A DNA stretch of 53,283 nucleotides from NCBI GenBank assembly GCA_905478925.1, contig CAJQKQ010000054.1, positions 1 through 53,283 of the forward strand. The letters run 5' to 3'. The notes beneath the pieces are model-generated. The model did not search any database and was not told the origin of the DNA. It worked only from the letters and a program-made list of their open reading frames with translations. Below are positions 43,667-53,163 of the stretch, in pieces; within the stretch, counting starts at the first letter, position 1; every line of letters begins with the position of its first letter. Both the position numbers and the translations under genes were made by a program. This DNA comes from an uncultured Verrucomicrobiales bacterium (GTDB taxonomy: Bacteria; Verrucomicrobiota; Verrucomicrobiia; Verrucomicrobiales; Akkermansiaceae).

Positions 43667-45576
43667 ACCGCGCATTCCAGAACCGCTGCATCGTCCTTTG
43701 CCTGGTCCTCGTGTCCTTGCTGAGCGCCTTGTCTGCGCGCTTGGTGCAGATCCAGCTCGTCGATCGCCAACACTATGCCTCGTCCTCGGCGAAAGCCTTC
43801 CACCGCACTGAAAGGATCCCCGCGATCCGCGGCATGATCGTCGACCGCAACGAGGAACCGATCGCAAAAAGCATTCCAGTTTCATCGGTCTATGTGGACA
43901 AGAACCACCTGCTCGACGCCAAGCTGGCATCCTTCGGATTGGCGTATATCGAGGCCTCGAAAGAGCCGGCATGGGACACTGTTTCTTCCGAAAACCGGAT
44001 CCGCCGCATTCATGCTTTGCGCGGGGAGATACTGGGACGGGAGACTCCGGATGCGATCGTCCGGAAGCACCTTGCCCATGCGATTTCCCTGCTGGCACGG
44101 CCTCTCGGAATGCGGCGCGACGAAATGCGCGCTGAGATCGAGGACAGCAAGGCAAAGTGGTTTCCCATCAAGAAAGATATCCCGGATGACATCGCAGAGC
44201 GTCTCCGTGAAATCGTTGACGAAAACTATCTTCAGGGATTCGCATTCGAGAATTCGATCAAGCGCTGGTATGCGAACCCGCATCTCGCCACTCACCTGAC
44301 TGGCTACACGGGTGAAGTTGCCATGAAAGGGGAGGACGGGAAAAAGGCATACCGTATGGTAGGGCGTTTTGGTGTCGAATCGGTGATCGAGGAATACCTT
44401 GCTGGCCGCGACGGGCGGCGGGAGCACCACAGGGATTCGCGCGGTCTCGTTGTTCCTGGAAAAGCGAGCAGCCTGCTGCCGCCGCGGGCCGGGCTGAACG
44501 CGAAGCTCACCATCGACATCGGAATCCAAGCCATTGTCGCGGAGGAGTTGGAGGCGGGACTTGCCGAATTCAAGGCGAAAAAAGGTGCTGTAGTCGTCAT
44601 GGATCCGAAAACCGGTGAAATCCTTGCACTTGCCTCGCGCCCCCATTTCGATCTCAACAACAAGAAGGATCTCCAGCAGAACTCGTTCAACTACGCGATC
44701 CAGGCGAAATTCGAGCCCGGCTCCACGATCAAGATCATCGCCACGGCCGGAGCGATAGATCAAGGTCTGGTGACGCTTGATACTGTGATCCACTGCCCGT
44801 ATTTCCTTCAGGAGCATAAGTTCACCGTCAAGGACAACCATTCGGGGGGGATGCTTCCGGTTTGGAAGATTCTCCAGAAATCCAACAATGTGGGTTGCTG
44901 GAAGCTGGCCAAGCAGCTTGGGGTGAAACGCTTCTACCAATATGCTCACGGCTTCGGTTTCGGCGAGCGCAGCGGCATCCAGCTCAGCGGCGAAAATCCC
45001 GGCACCGCGAAGGTGCCGAAGTTGCCCATCGACTTTTCCCGTGCGGCATACGGCTACTATATCGGGGTGACACCCATCCAGATGGCTACGGCGTATTCGG
45101 TCATCGCAGGCGACGGAAGGTTACTGAAGCCGAAAATCGTCAAGGCGCTCATCGCCAACGATGGAACGGTTGTCGAGGATTTCCCCACGGAGGTTCGTGG
45201 CCAGGCGATTTCCCCGGCGACCGCGAAGAAAATGCGCGGTGCCCTTCATAAGGTCACGCTCACCGGTGGAACGGCAACCAGGGCAGCTGTCGCCGGATAC
45301 AAGGTTTGCGGTAAGACCGGAACCGCGATCAAGCACGACTACAAGCGGGGCGGTTACATCCAGGGTTCCTATGTTGTTTCCTTTGCCGGATTCATGCCGG
45401 CGGACGATCCTGCATTTGTTTGCTACGTTGTCGTTGACGATCCGAAGACGACTGAAGTATCACGCTACGGAGGAACGATCGCTGCGCCGATTTTCTCGAA
45501 AATCGCCACTCGCCTGGCCGCTCACATGAATCTTCAGCCCACCGAACCGATCGAAGAACCGATCGCCCATCGGTAA
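43663..45576 (+). CDS. ftsI: Septal penicillin-binding protein (class B transpeptidase, FtsI/PBP3)
   Basis: 637 residues from a GTG in a GTGA overlap with ftsL. One N-terminal membrane anchor (about 9-26, CIVLCLVLVSLLSALSA). The pedestal domain has RGMIVDRNEEPIA (56-68). The transpeptidase has the three active-site motifs: STIK (Ser354, Lys357), SNN (407-409) and KTG (551-553). The pedestal region around residues 80-235 is enlarged with charged inserts. Cross-links septal peptidoglycan with FtsW as glycosyltransferase. No PASTA domain. Complete. Confidence 0.95.
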   Translation: MNRAFQNRCIVLCLVLVSLLSALSARLVQIQLVDRQHYASSSAKAFHRTERIPAIRGMIVDRNEEPIAKSIPVSSVYVDKNHLLDAKLASFGLAYIEASKEPAWDTVSSENRIRRIHALRGEILGRETPDAIVRKHLAHAISLLARPLGMRRDEMRAEIEDSKAKWFPIKKDIPDDIAERLREIVDENYLQGFAFENSIKRWYANPHLATHLTGYTGEVAMKGEDGKKAYRMVGRFGVESVIEEYLAGRDGRREHHRDSRGLVVPGKASSLLPPRAGLNAKLTIDIGIQAIVAEELEAGLAEFKAKKGAVVVMDPKTGEILALASRPHFDLNNKKDLQQNSFNYAIQAKFEPGSTIKIIATAGAIDQGLVTLDTVIHCPYFLQEHKFTVKDNHSGGMLPVWKILQKSNNVGCWKLAKQLGVKRFYQYAHGFGFGERSGIQLSGENPGTAKVPKLPIDFSRAAYGYYIGVTPIQMATAYSVIAGDGRLLKPKIVKALIANDGTVVEDFPTEVRGQAISPATAKKMRGALHKVTLTGGTATRAAVAGYKVCGKTGTAIKHDYKRGGYIQGSYVVSFAGFMPADDPAFVCYVVVDDPKTTEVSRYGGTIAAPIFSKIATRLAAHMNLQPTEPIEEPIAHR

Positions 45577-45594
45577 GTCCCCGAACCTCGCTAC

Positions 45595-47118
45595 ATGCTC
45601 CTTCGCACCCTCATATCAGCCCTCGATAAAGTCACCGCTTCTGGTCCGCAGGATCTTGAAATCGATGCCCTCACCGCTGATTCCCGGGAAGCCGTCGCGG
45701 GGAAGCTTTTCGCCGCCATCCGTGGCACCAGTATCGATGGCCACAAGTTCATCGGAGATGTGTTGGGTAAAGGGGTGTCCGTCATCCTTGCGGAAACGGC
45801 TCCACCCTCGGATCTTCCGGAATCCAGCGCGTGGCTCCACGTTCCCGACAGCCGAGCCGCACTTGCTACGCTTGCAGTCACCTTCTATGGCGAGCCCGCC
45901 AGCGATCTTAAACTCGCAGGAATCACAGGGACGAACGGGAAGACGACCACCGCGTTCCTTCTGCACCACATCATGCAGGCCGAGTGGCACCGCGCAGGGT
46001 TGCTGGGGACGATCTTCGTGGACGACGGCGAAACCCGCACCTCAGCAAATCACACGACTCCGGGCTCCATCGAGCTGAACTCCATTCTCGCCAGCTTCCG
46101 TGATAACGCCTGCCGGGGCGCGGTGATGGAGGTTTCCTCCCATGGCATTCATCAGAAGCGCGTCCACCACATCGCCTTCGATGCCGCGATTTTCACCAAC
46201 CTCACCCAGGATCACCTCGACTACCACAGTACGATAGAGAAATACATGGAGGCCAAGGTATCCTGGTTCGACGATCTTGCGGTAGATCCGCAGGGTAAGA
46301 AACCCGCCGCCGTCATTAACACCGACGATGCGCGCGGCAACGATCTCGCCACCGCCCTTGAAGGCAAGATGCCGGTGGTCCGCTACGGCTTCAACGTGAA
46401 CTGCGACTTCCGTGCGAACAATTTCCAGCAGAGGCGCGACGGGATGTCTTTCGAACTCTCCGCGAAAGGGAAAACCTTCCTTGTCCGCGCTCCACTGATC
46501 GGCCGTTTCAATGCCTACAACATACTCTCTGCCATCGCCGCCGCCGCTGCCTGCGGGATCAAGCCGCGCGAGGCCATCGCTGCGCTTGCGGATTCGCCGC
46601 AGGTTCCCGGGCGCATGGAAAATGTCGGCAACTCCGGCGGGGCCACGGTCTTCGTCGATTATGCACACACACCGGATGCGATCGAGAATGCCTGCCGCAC
46701 CCTCAAGGAACTCGATCCGCGCCGCCTCATCACCGTGTTCGGTTGTGGTGGCGACCGCGACAAGGCGAAACGCCCGCTGATGGCCGCCGCCGCCGCTCGC
46801 CACAGCGATGTCCTAGTCATTACCTCGGACAATCCTCGATCGGAAGATCCGGAAGCAATTATCAGGGAGGTCGAGAAAGGGCTACCGAAGCAGTGCACCC
46901 ATCTCTCTATCACGGATCGTGCCGAGGCCATCGATGCCGCCGTCGCGAACTCCCTTTCCGGGGATATTATCCTGATCGCAGGCAAGGGCCACGAAGCATA
47001 CCAGCAATTCGCGGATCGCTCGATCGACTTTGACGACCGCAAAAAGGCGGACTTCTCACTCCGCAAGCGTTCCCTTGAGATCGCCGAGATGCGCGCCAAC
47101 CCCGAGCCACGTTTCTGA
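45595..47118 (+). CDS. murE: UDP-MurNAc-tripeptide ligase, meso-diaminopimelate-adding
   Basis: 507 residues. ATP loop TGTNGKTTT (111-119), Mur ligase residues HxxxH-like VMEVSSHGIHQKRV (177-190), and carbamylated lysine in KYMEAK (Lys221). Motif SDNPRSEDP (411-419), DNPR being diagnostic for meso-Dap rather than lysine. So the organism makes Dap-type peptidoglycan. Cytoplasmic. 18 bp after ftsI. Confidence 0.96.
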   Translation: MLLRTLISALDKVTASGPQDLEIDALTADSREAVAGKLFAAIRGTSIDGHKFIGDVLGKGVSVILAETAPPSDLPESSAWLHVPDSRAALATLAVTFYGEPASDLKLAGITGTNGKTTTAFLLHHIMQAEWHRAGLLGTIFVDDGETRTSANHTTPGSIELNSILASFRDNACRGAVMEVSSHGIHQKRVHHIAFDAAIFTNLTQDHLDYHSTIEKYMEAKVSWFDDLAVDPQGKKPAAVINTDDARGNDLATALEGKMPVVRYGFNVNCDFRANNFQQRRDGMSFELSAKGKTFLVRAPLIGRFNAYNILSAIAAAAACGIKPREAIAALADSPQVPGRMENVGNSGGATVFVDYAHTPDAIENACRTLKELDPRRLITVFGCGGDRDKAKRPLMAAAAARHSDVLVITSDNPRSEDPEAIIREVEKGLPKQCTHLSITDRAEAIDAAVANSLSGDIILIAGKGHEAYQQFADRSIDFDDRKKADFSLRKRSLEIAEMRANPEPRF

Positions 47119-47180
47119 AATAACGAATCAATTATCCTCCGCACCCGTCCAACCGTTCGAACCCTGCCACCACGAACCGC

Positions 47181-48542
47181 ATGAAAACCGACGCCCGACA
47201 GATCATCGAAGCCCTCGACGCCAACCTCGTCGCTGGCACCGATGCCGCGCAGGTAGATTCGGTTTTCACGGATACGCGAAAGCCGTCGATGAATGGCCTT
47301 TTCATCGCGCTCCAGGGGGAGAATTTCAACGGCGACATGTTTGCGGAAAAGGCGCTGGAGGAGGGTGCCTCGGTGGCCATCGTGAACGAATGGGGCGGGG
47401 GAGAGGTGCCGCAGGGCAAGGCGGTCATCTCCGTGCCAGACACGCTTTTTGCACTCCAGCGGCTCGCCCATTGGTGGCGCAGTAAGCTCGATATCCCTGT
47501 TGTCTGCATCACCGGATCGAACGGGAAGACCTCGACGAAGGATTTTGCAGCAGCCGTCCTTTCCCAAGCATTCAATGTCAACGCAACCAAGGGCAACTTC
47601 AACAACCACATCGGCCTGCCCTTGACGATTCTCTCGACTGAGGAGAGCCACACTGCCGCGATCTACGAGATCGGCATGAACCACGGCGGCGAGTTGTCAC
47701 CGCTTTGCGAGATCGCCCGCCCGAAATACGGGATTATCACCAACATTGGCTCCGCCCACATCGAATTTCTCGGCACGCGAGAAGCGATCGCGGAGGAGAA
47801 AGGGACGTTGGCTCGCTACCTGCCTGAGGACGGCTTGCTGTTCACGCCCGCCGGGTGTGATTTCAATGAATACTTCCGCGCACGCACCAAGGCGCGGCTG
47901 GTTCCGGTTGGAAACGGGCGCGGCCTTGTCCGTGCTGAAAACCTCCGCCCGCAAGTCGATGGAACCAGGTTTACGTTGGTCATCGAAGGCGAGGAATCCG
48001 CCGAGGTTTTCATCCCAGTCCTTGGCAAGCACATGATCACCAACGCGCTCCTCGCCGCCGCCCTCGGCTGGAGGCTAGGAATCCCAACCGGAAAAATTGC
48101 CCTCGGCCTGTCTTCGGTAAATCTTACCTCAGGGCGGATGCGCCGGATCAAATGGGATGGTATCACCCTCCTTGACGATACCTACAACGCCAACCCTGAG
48201 TCCATGGAGGCGGCGATCGATACCCTCGCGGAAATCGAAATCCCCGATGGCGCACAGCGAATCATGGTGCTCGGAAAAATGGGTGAGCTCGGAGCGCACT
48301 CCGAAGCCTCCCACCTGAGGGTCGGTAAGCTTGCCGCCGCGAAGAACCTGCGCTTCATCGCTGTCGGCGTAGGTGCGGAAGGAATCGCCGAAGGCGGCGG
48401 AGTTCCTCATTTTTCCGATATCCACAAGGCGGCTGATTGGCTGCTCGAAAACTCACACCCGGGCGACGTCATCCTCTTCAAGGGAAGCCGAACGGCCGCC
48501 ATCGAAAAAGTCCTCAAAACCGCTTTCCCGACTGCATGTTAA
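47181..48542 (+). CDS. murF: UDP-MurNAc-tripeptide D-alanyl-D-alanine ligase
   Basis: 453 residues. Mur ligase ATP motif TGSNGKTSTK (111-120), KGNFNNHIGLPLTIL (the MurF stretch), EIGMNHGGEL, and LLDDTYNANPESM in the C-terminal domain. Adds D-Ala-D-Ala to UDP-MurNAc-tripeptide. 62 bp after murE; its last codons overlap the ATG of mraY by 7 bp. No ddl gene in the window. Confidence 0.96.
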   Translation: MKTDARQIIEALDANLVAGTDAAQVDSVFTDTRKPSMNGLFIALQGENFNGDMFAEKALEEGASVAIVNEWGGGEVPQGKAVISVPDTLFALQRLAHWWRSKLDIPVVCITGSNGKTSTKDFAAAVLSQAFNVNATKGNFNNHIGLPLTILSTEESHTAAIYEIGMNHGGELSPLCEIARPKYGIITNIGSAHIEFLGTREAIAEEKGTLARYLPEDGLLFTPAGCDFNEYFRARTKARLVPVGNGRGLVRAENLRPQVDGTRFTLVIEGEESAEVFIPVLGKHMITNALLAAALGWRLGIPTGKIALGLSSVNLTSGRMRRIKWDGITLLDDTYNANPESMEAAIDTLAEIEIPDGAQRIMVLGKMGELGAHSEASHLRVGKLAAAKNLRFIAVGVGAEGIAEGGGVPHFSDIHKAADWLLENSHPGDVILFKGSRTAAIEKVLKTAFPTAC

Positions 48543-49750
48543 CCACTATTTACGATTTCTGGTACGCCGCCTTTCAAGCAGAACAAAGCTCCGGCACCGA
48601 GGGCTGGGCGCACACCTTCTCTTTTCTCAATCTCTTCCAATACGTCACCTTTCGTGCCGCGACGGCAGGGCTGCTTTCCTTCGGGATCTCGATCCTGATC
48701 GGCCCGCGTATTATCCGGAAATTGATCTCCCTGAAAGTCGGTCAGCCGATCCGCACCGCAGAGGAGGTTCACAAGCTCGCCGAACTACATGGTGGAAAAC
48801 TCGGTACACCGACGATGGGTGGAGTTCTGATCATTGCGAGTGTGCTGATCGCTACCTTCATTTGCGGCCGCGTTTTCAATCCTTTCGTCGCCGTCTGCGC
48901 CTGCACGATGTGCGCCTGCGGCCTCCTCGGCTTCGTCGATGACTACACCAAGGTGAAGAAGAAGAACTCCGATGGCGTATCGAGCCGTACCAAGCTTTTC
49001 TGGCAGTTCGTCATCGCTCTCATCGCCGCATGCTTCATCTATTTCAAGACGGAGATCTCCGGCTTTGGCGCCACCGCCCAGCAGATCCAGGACGGAGTCG
49101 CGGGTTTCCGTCTCGGCGACCTGCGCATAGCGATCGGGGACATCTGCTTCCCACTCTTCAAGGTGCCCATCATCAGCCTCGGAATCCTGATTATTCCGTT
49201 TTTCATCATCATCATCATCGGTTGCTCGAACGCGGTGAACCTGACCGACGGCCTCGACGGCCTCGCCACCGGTTGCACGGTCTCGGTCGCGCTCAGCTAC
49301 TCCGTAATCGCCTATCTGGCTGGCCATTTCTTCATGTCCACCGATTACCTGATCATTCCGCACAACCGCTACATTGCCGAGCTCGCCGTCTTTCTCATGG
49401 CACTCGTCGGAGCGTCCTTCGGCTTCCTTTGGTTCAACTGCCATCCGGCGAAGGTTTTCATGGGCGACACCGGATCGCTCGCCATCGGTGGAGCGCTAGG
49501 GACCGCTGCGATTTGTACCAAACAGGAACTGCTGCTTGTCATCATCGGCGGTGTTTTCGTGGCCGAGGTGCTCTCTGTCATACTCCAGGTCGGCTCCTTC
49601 AAGCTCCGCAAGAAACGCATCTTTAAAATGGCTCCGATTCATCACCATTTCGAGCTGCTCGGATGGCATGAGTCGCAGGTCATCATCCGCTTCTGGATCC
49701 TTTCCATCATGCTCGCCCTGTTCGGGCTGGCACTGCTTAAAATCGCCTGA
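48536..49750 (+). CDS. mraY: Phospho-MurNAc-pentapeptide transferase
   Basis: 404 residues from the ATG at 48536, which overlaps the end of murF (a longer frame upstream lies inside murF). Ten membrane helices. Family acids: FVDDYTKVKKKNSDG, NAVNLTDGLDGLATG, FMGDTGSLAIGG and the HHH motif APIHHHFELLGWHESQV. Forms lipid I from UDP-MurNAc-pentapeptide and undecaprenyl phosphate. About 40 residues longer than E. coli MraY, mostly in an N-terminal stretch and a loop near GFGATAQQIQDG. Confidence 0.95.
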   Translation: MLTTIYDFWYAAFQAEQSSGTEGWAHTFSFLNLFQYVTFRAATAGLLSFGISILIGPRIIRKLISLKVGQPIRTAEEVHKLAELHGGKLGTPTMGGVLIIASVLIATFICGRVFNPFVAVCACTMCACGLLGFVDDYTKVKKKNSDGVSSRTKLFWQFVIALIAACFIYFKTEISGFGATAQQIQDGVAGFRLGDLRIAIGDICFPLFKVPIISLGILIIPFFIIIIIGCSNAVNLTDGLDGLATGCTVSVALSYSVIAYLAGHFFMSTDYLIIPHNRYIAELAVFLMALVGASFGFLWFNCHPAKVFMGDTGSLAIGGALGTAAICTKQELLLVIIGGVFVAEVLSVILQVGSFKLRKKRIFKMAPIHHHFELLGWHESQVIIRFWILSIMLALFGLALLKIA

Positions 49751-49755
49751 CCCCA

Positions 49756-51075
49756 TTGACCGATAACCCAAACATTCTAGGAAAGCACGTTGCGGTGCTC
49801 GGCGCCGGACGCTCCGGAGTCGCGGCTGCGTCCCTGGCTTTGCGCGAGGGTGCGAACGTTTCGATCTGGGATCAGGGTGGCCCGGAGATTTTCGGGAAAG
49901 TGCCGGCAGGGGTGGAGAAACATGCGGGAATGAAAGAGTCCGATGTAGAGGGTTTTTCCGCTGACCTGATCGTTATCAGTCCGGGCATCGACACCTACTC
50001 ACCGCTTGCCCAAGCTTTCGCGGCAAAAGCCCCGCTGATCGGGGAAACCGAATTCGCATCGCGCTACTACGAGGGCGGCATCATCGGGATCACCGGAACG
50101 AACGGCAAGACCACCACCACCGAGCTGGTCTCCCTCATTCTCAAACAGGCGGGCCTTGGCGGTACCCCGTGCGGCAACTACGGCGCGCCGCTTTCTGAAA
50201 TCCTGCTCGCCCCGGATGTCCCTGCGGCGATCGCACTGGAGCTATCGTCCTTCCAGTTGGAGACCATCGATGACCTTCGCCCGAAAGTTTCGATCTGGCT
50301 GAATTTCGCACCGGATCACATGGACCGTTATCCGAGCGTGGAGGCATACAAGAAGGCCAAGCTCCGCATTTTCGAGAACCAGACGGCGGAGGACACCGTG
50401 GTCATGCGGCATGGGGAGGATCTCGGAAAACTCCTGCCAAAGGTGATCACTTTTTGCACCGAAAACCGGAACGCAGATTTCTTTTCCGACGGCGTCACCA
50501 TCTCCCAGGGCGGGCGGATCCTGCTTGATCTCGAGGCGGAAACCTCGCTCCGCGGCCTCCATAATGCGGAAAACGCCATGGCCGCCATGGCCGCCTGCAT
50601 GGCATACGGCATTGATCCCGCGCTCATCCCCGCCGCATTGCAGGGCTACGCGCCGCCGCCGCACCGCTGCGAGTTGATCCGCACCCTCGATGGCGTCGAG
50701 TATCTCAACGACTCGAAGGCCACCAATCTCCATGCACTCCAATCTGCCCTGCGTTCCCAGAATCGCCCGGTTGTCCTGATTGCCGGAGGAAAGGACAAAG
50801 AGCTTGATTATTCACCTATCCTTACTATTCTTGGGAAGCAGGCGATCTCCGCCGTAACATTCGGACAAATCGCCCGCCCACTGGCCGACCTTTTCAACGG
50901 GGCCGTCCGGACAACCGCCGTCGGAACGATGGAGGAGGCGATCGAAGTCGCCCGCTCCCTTGCTCCGCGCGGCTCCAGCATACTCCTTTCACCCGGTACA
51001 TCGTCCTTCGACCAGTTCACTGGTTATGAGCAGAGGGGCGATACCTTCCGGGATCTCGTCCACCAGCTTCTCTGA
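49756..51075 (+). CDS. murD: UDP-N-acetylmuramoylalanine--D-glutamate ligase
   Basis: 439 residues. The start is TTG at 49756, 5 bp after the mraY stop; no ATG exists before the conserved N-terminal VAVLGAGRSGVAAASLA (12-28). ATP motif TGTNGKTTTT (113-122), ELSSFQLETID, NFAPDHMDRYPS, LNDSKATNLHA and LLSPGTSSFDQF, all MurD hallmarks. Adds D-glutamate to UDP-MurNAc-L-Ala. Lying after mraY, before a lysM gene and ftsW. Confidence 0.95.
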   Translation: MTDNPNILGKHVAVLGAGRSGVAAASLALREGANVSIWDQGGPEIFGKVPAGVEKHAGMKESDVEGFSADLIVISPGIDTYSPLAQAFAAKAPLIGETEFASRYYEGGIIGITGTNGKTTTTELVSLILKQAGLGGTPCGNYGAPLSEILLAPDVPAAIALELSSFQLETIDDLRPKVSIWLNFAPDHMDRYPSVEAYKKAKLRIFENQTAEDTVVMRHGEDLGKLLPKVITFCTENRNADFFSDGVTISQGGRILLDLEAETSLRGLHNAENAMAAMAACMAYGIDPALIPAALQGYAPPPHRCELIRTLDGVEYLNDSKATNLHALQSALRSQNRPVVLIAGGKDKELDYSPILTILGKQAISAVTFGQIARPLADLFNGAVRTTAVGTMEEAIEVARSLAPRGSSILLSPGTSSFDQFTGYEQRGDTFRDLVHQLL

Positions 51076-51095
51076 AACATCCACCTGCCACCAAG

Positions 51096-51884
51096 ATGAA
51101 ATACGAACGAATCCCCACCCGCCGCAAGCCCGTCCGCAAGACCTTCTACGCCCGCCTTTTCAACAAGACGAAGCCGAAGAAGCAGCGCGCTGCGGCCGCA
51201 ACCGCCGAGGATATGGATGAGGGCGGAATCAATATCTCCCGTTCGTTGACGATCATCTTCGCGATTCACATCCTCGCCATCGGGATGATCTTCATCCACA
51301 AGCAGTATCTTTCCGGCCGCACGGAGACACCCGAAAGCTCCGCAAAGATTGAATCCGTAGAGACCGCGGCGCCTGCGGTCTCCACTTCCCGGAACAACGA
51401 TCTGCCCATCCTCAGCCGCGGTGACGAACCGTATATGGTGAAGAAGGGCGACAACTACTCAATCATCGCCCGCAAGCAAGGGGTGGATGAAAGCGAGTTG
51501 CGAAATATGAACCGTGGTGCGGACATCCGTGCCGGCGTCGTCCTCCGCATCCCGCAGGGCAAACGCATCGTCGCCGAGGTTCCTCCGGAAGTGGCCGCGA
51601 TCCGCAACCAGCCGGCCATTCCAGTTTCCGAACAGGGACTTGTGGAAATCCTGCCACCGGTCGTGGCGGCGCAGCCGCAGCTGATCCGTCCCACCAACCG
51701 CCAGCTTGAGGGCGCGCCACGCGCGAATCCCGTCGGCTCCGGACGTATCCATACCGTGAAATCCGGCGAGAACATCTGGCGCATTTCGAACCGGTACAAG
51801 GTCAGCCAGAAAGAGCTCCTCAGCCTCAACGGCATCACTGATCCGAGCAAACTACAGATCGGACAAGTGCTTAAGCTTCCTTAA
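51096..51884 (+). CDS. Membrane-anchored protein with two LysM domains
   Basis: 262 residues. A basic cytoplasmic N-terminus (RRKPVRKTF, KTKPKKQR), one membrane helix (50-67, SLTIIFAIHILAIGMIFI), and a periplasmic part with two LysM modules, 112-153 (PYMVKKGDNYSIIARKQGV start) and 218-261 (IHTVKSGENIWRISNRYKVS start). LysM binds N-acetylglucosamine in peptidoglycan. No enzymatic domain. Located between murD and ftsW, 20 and 45 bp away, so it is likely part of the division operon and may tether or sense the septal wall. The role is inferred. Confidence 0.85.
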   Translation: MKYERIPTRRKPVRKTFYARLFNKTKPKKQRAAAATAEDMDEGGINISRSLTIIFAIHILAIGMIFIHKQYLSGRTETPESSAKIESVETAAPAVSTSRNNDLPILSRGDEPYMVKKGDNYSIIARKQGVDESELRNMNRGADIRAGVVLRIPQGKRIVAEVPPEVAAIRNQPAIPVSEQGLVEILPPVVAAQPQLIRPTNRQLEGAPRANPVGSGRIHTVKSGENIWRISNRYKVSQKELLSLNGITDPSKLQIGQVLKLP

Positions 51885-51929
51885 GTTTCAGATATACCTC
51901 TGGCCAAATTTCCGATACGGTCGCCCCAC

Positions 51930-53078
51930 GTGCTACGTCATAGTTCCACCCTGCTGATCCTCGCCGTCGCCCTCCTTTGCGGGCTCGGGCTGATTATGCT
52001 GGCGAGCACAGGTGTCTGGGTGCGGGGCATGGACCAGCCGTATCACTTCGTCACCCGCCAGGCGATGATGGTTGTCATCGGCCTCGGTGCTGCGTTGGTC
52101 ATGGCGAAAATGCCGATTGAGTGGATACGGAAAGGCCTTCCCTTCGCATACATCGCGGCGTGCGTCCTGCTTTTCCTTTGCTTCGTCCCCGGATTTAGCA
52201 AGGAAATCTACGGCTCGAAGCGCTGGATCATGCTTCCCGTCATCGGCCAGTTCCAGCCGTCTGAGGCGGCGAAAATGGTCGTCGTCATCGCTATGGCCTC
52301 ATGGTTCACGCGATGGCAGACGGAAGTCCACACCTTCTGGCGGGGTTTCGTGGTTCCAGGCCTGATCTTTGCCGTGCCGCTCGGCCTGATCGCGGCGGAG
52401 ACGGATGTCGGCACCGCCCTTTCCCTGAGTGTCACGGCCGGTGCGGTGATGTTCTGCGTGGGCACGCGGCTGCGATACATGATCCCGACCGCCCTCGCCG
52501 CGATGTCCGGAGCGGCGTGGTTCATTTATAATAACCCGAACCGCTGGGGCCGCATCGAGGCATGGCTCGACCTTGAAAACCCCATTCACCAACTCGACCG
52601 CGGCATGCAGCAGTGGCGTGCACTCCTCGCCCTCGGCAATGGCGGGCCGTGGGGCGTGGGTCTTGGGAACGGGGTCGAGAAATTCGGGACGCTCACCTTT
52701 GCTCACATCGATTTCATCTTTCCTGTGATCGGAGAGGAACTCGGCCTGCCGGCCACGCTCGGCGTGGTGGTTTGTTATGTCGCGATCGCGGTTGGCGGCG
52801 TGGGCATCGCACTCCAGGCGAAGAATATTTTTGAGCGCTGCATCTCCCTCGGCCTCACCTGTGTGATCGTGGTTCCCGCCATGGTGAACATCGGTGTGAC
52901 CACCGCGGTTTTACCGAACGACGGCCTTCCACTTCCGTTCGTCAGCTACGGCGGCACCAGCCTGATCTTCAGCCTCGCGGCGGTCGGCCTTCTCGTCGGC
53001 ATCCACCGCCGCTCCCAGACCGCTGTCACGAAGGCTTTCCCCCTCGGCAAAGAGGTGCGGCTGGCGGTGAGGCTCTGA
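51930..53078 (+). CDS. ftsW: FtsW, septal peptidoglycan glycosyltransferase (SEDS)
   Basis: 382 residues from a GTG at 51930 (upstream has no in-frame ATG). Ten membrane helices of the SEDS family. Motifs: GSKRWIMLPVIGQFQPSEAAK (95-115), the catalytic Asp261 in AHIDFIFPVIGEELG, and PLPFVSYGGTSLIF near the end. Polymerises lipid II with FtsI at the septum. RodA is the alternative, but position in the dcw cluster argues for FtsW. Complete. Confidence 0.93.
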   Translation: MLRHSSTLLILAVALLCGLGLIMLASTGVWVRGMDQPYHFVTRQAMMVVIGLGAALVMAKMPIEWIRKGLPFAYIAACVLLFLCFVPGFSKEIYGSKRWIMLPVIGQFQPSEAAKMVVVIAMASWFTRWQTEVHTFWRGFVVPGLIFAVPLGLIAAETDVGTALSLSVTAGAVMFCVGTRLRYMIPTALAAMSGAAWFIYNNPNRWGRIEAWLDLENPIHQLDRGMQQWRALLALGNGGPWGVGLGNGVEKFGTLTFAHIDFIFPVIGEELGLPATLGVVVCYVAIAVGGVGIALQAKNIFERCISLGLTCVIVVPAMVNIGVTTAVLPNDGLPLPFVSYGGTSLIFSLAAVGLLVGIHRRSQTAVTKAFPLGKEVRLAVRL

Positions 53079-53163
53079 ATTCGTCGCCGGGCATACAGGG
53101 AGCAGGAGGCTCCTTCGACCGTCCGCCCCCGAAGCCTGATCGCGTGGGGCGCAGCCCTTTACG

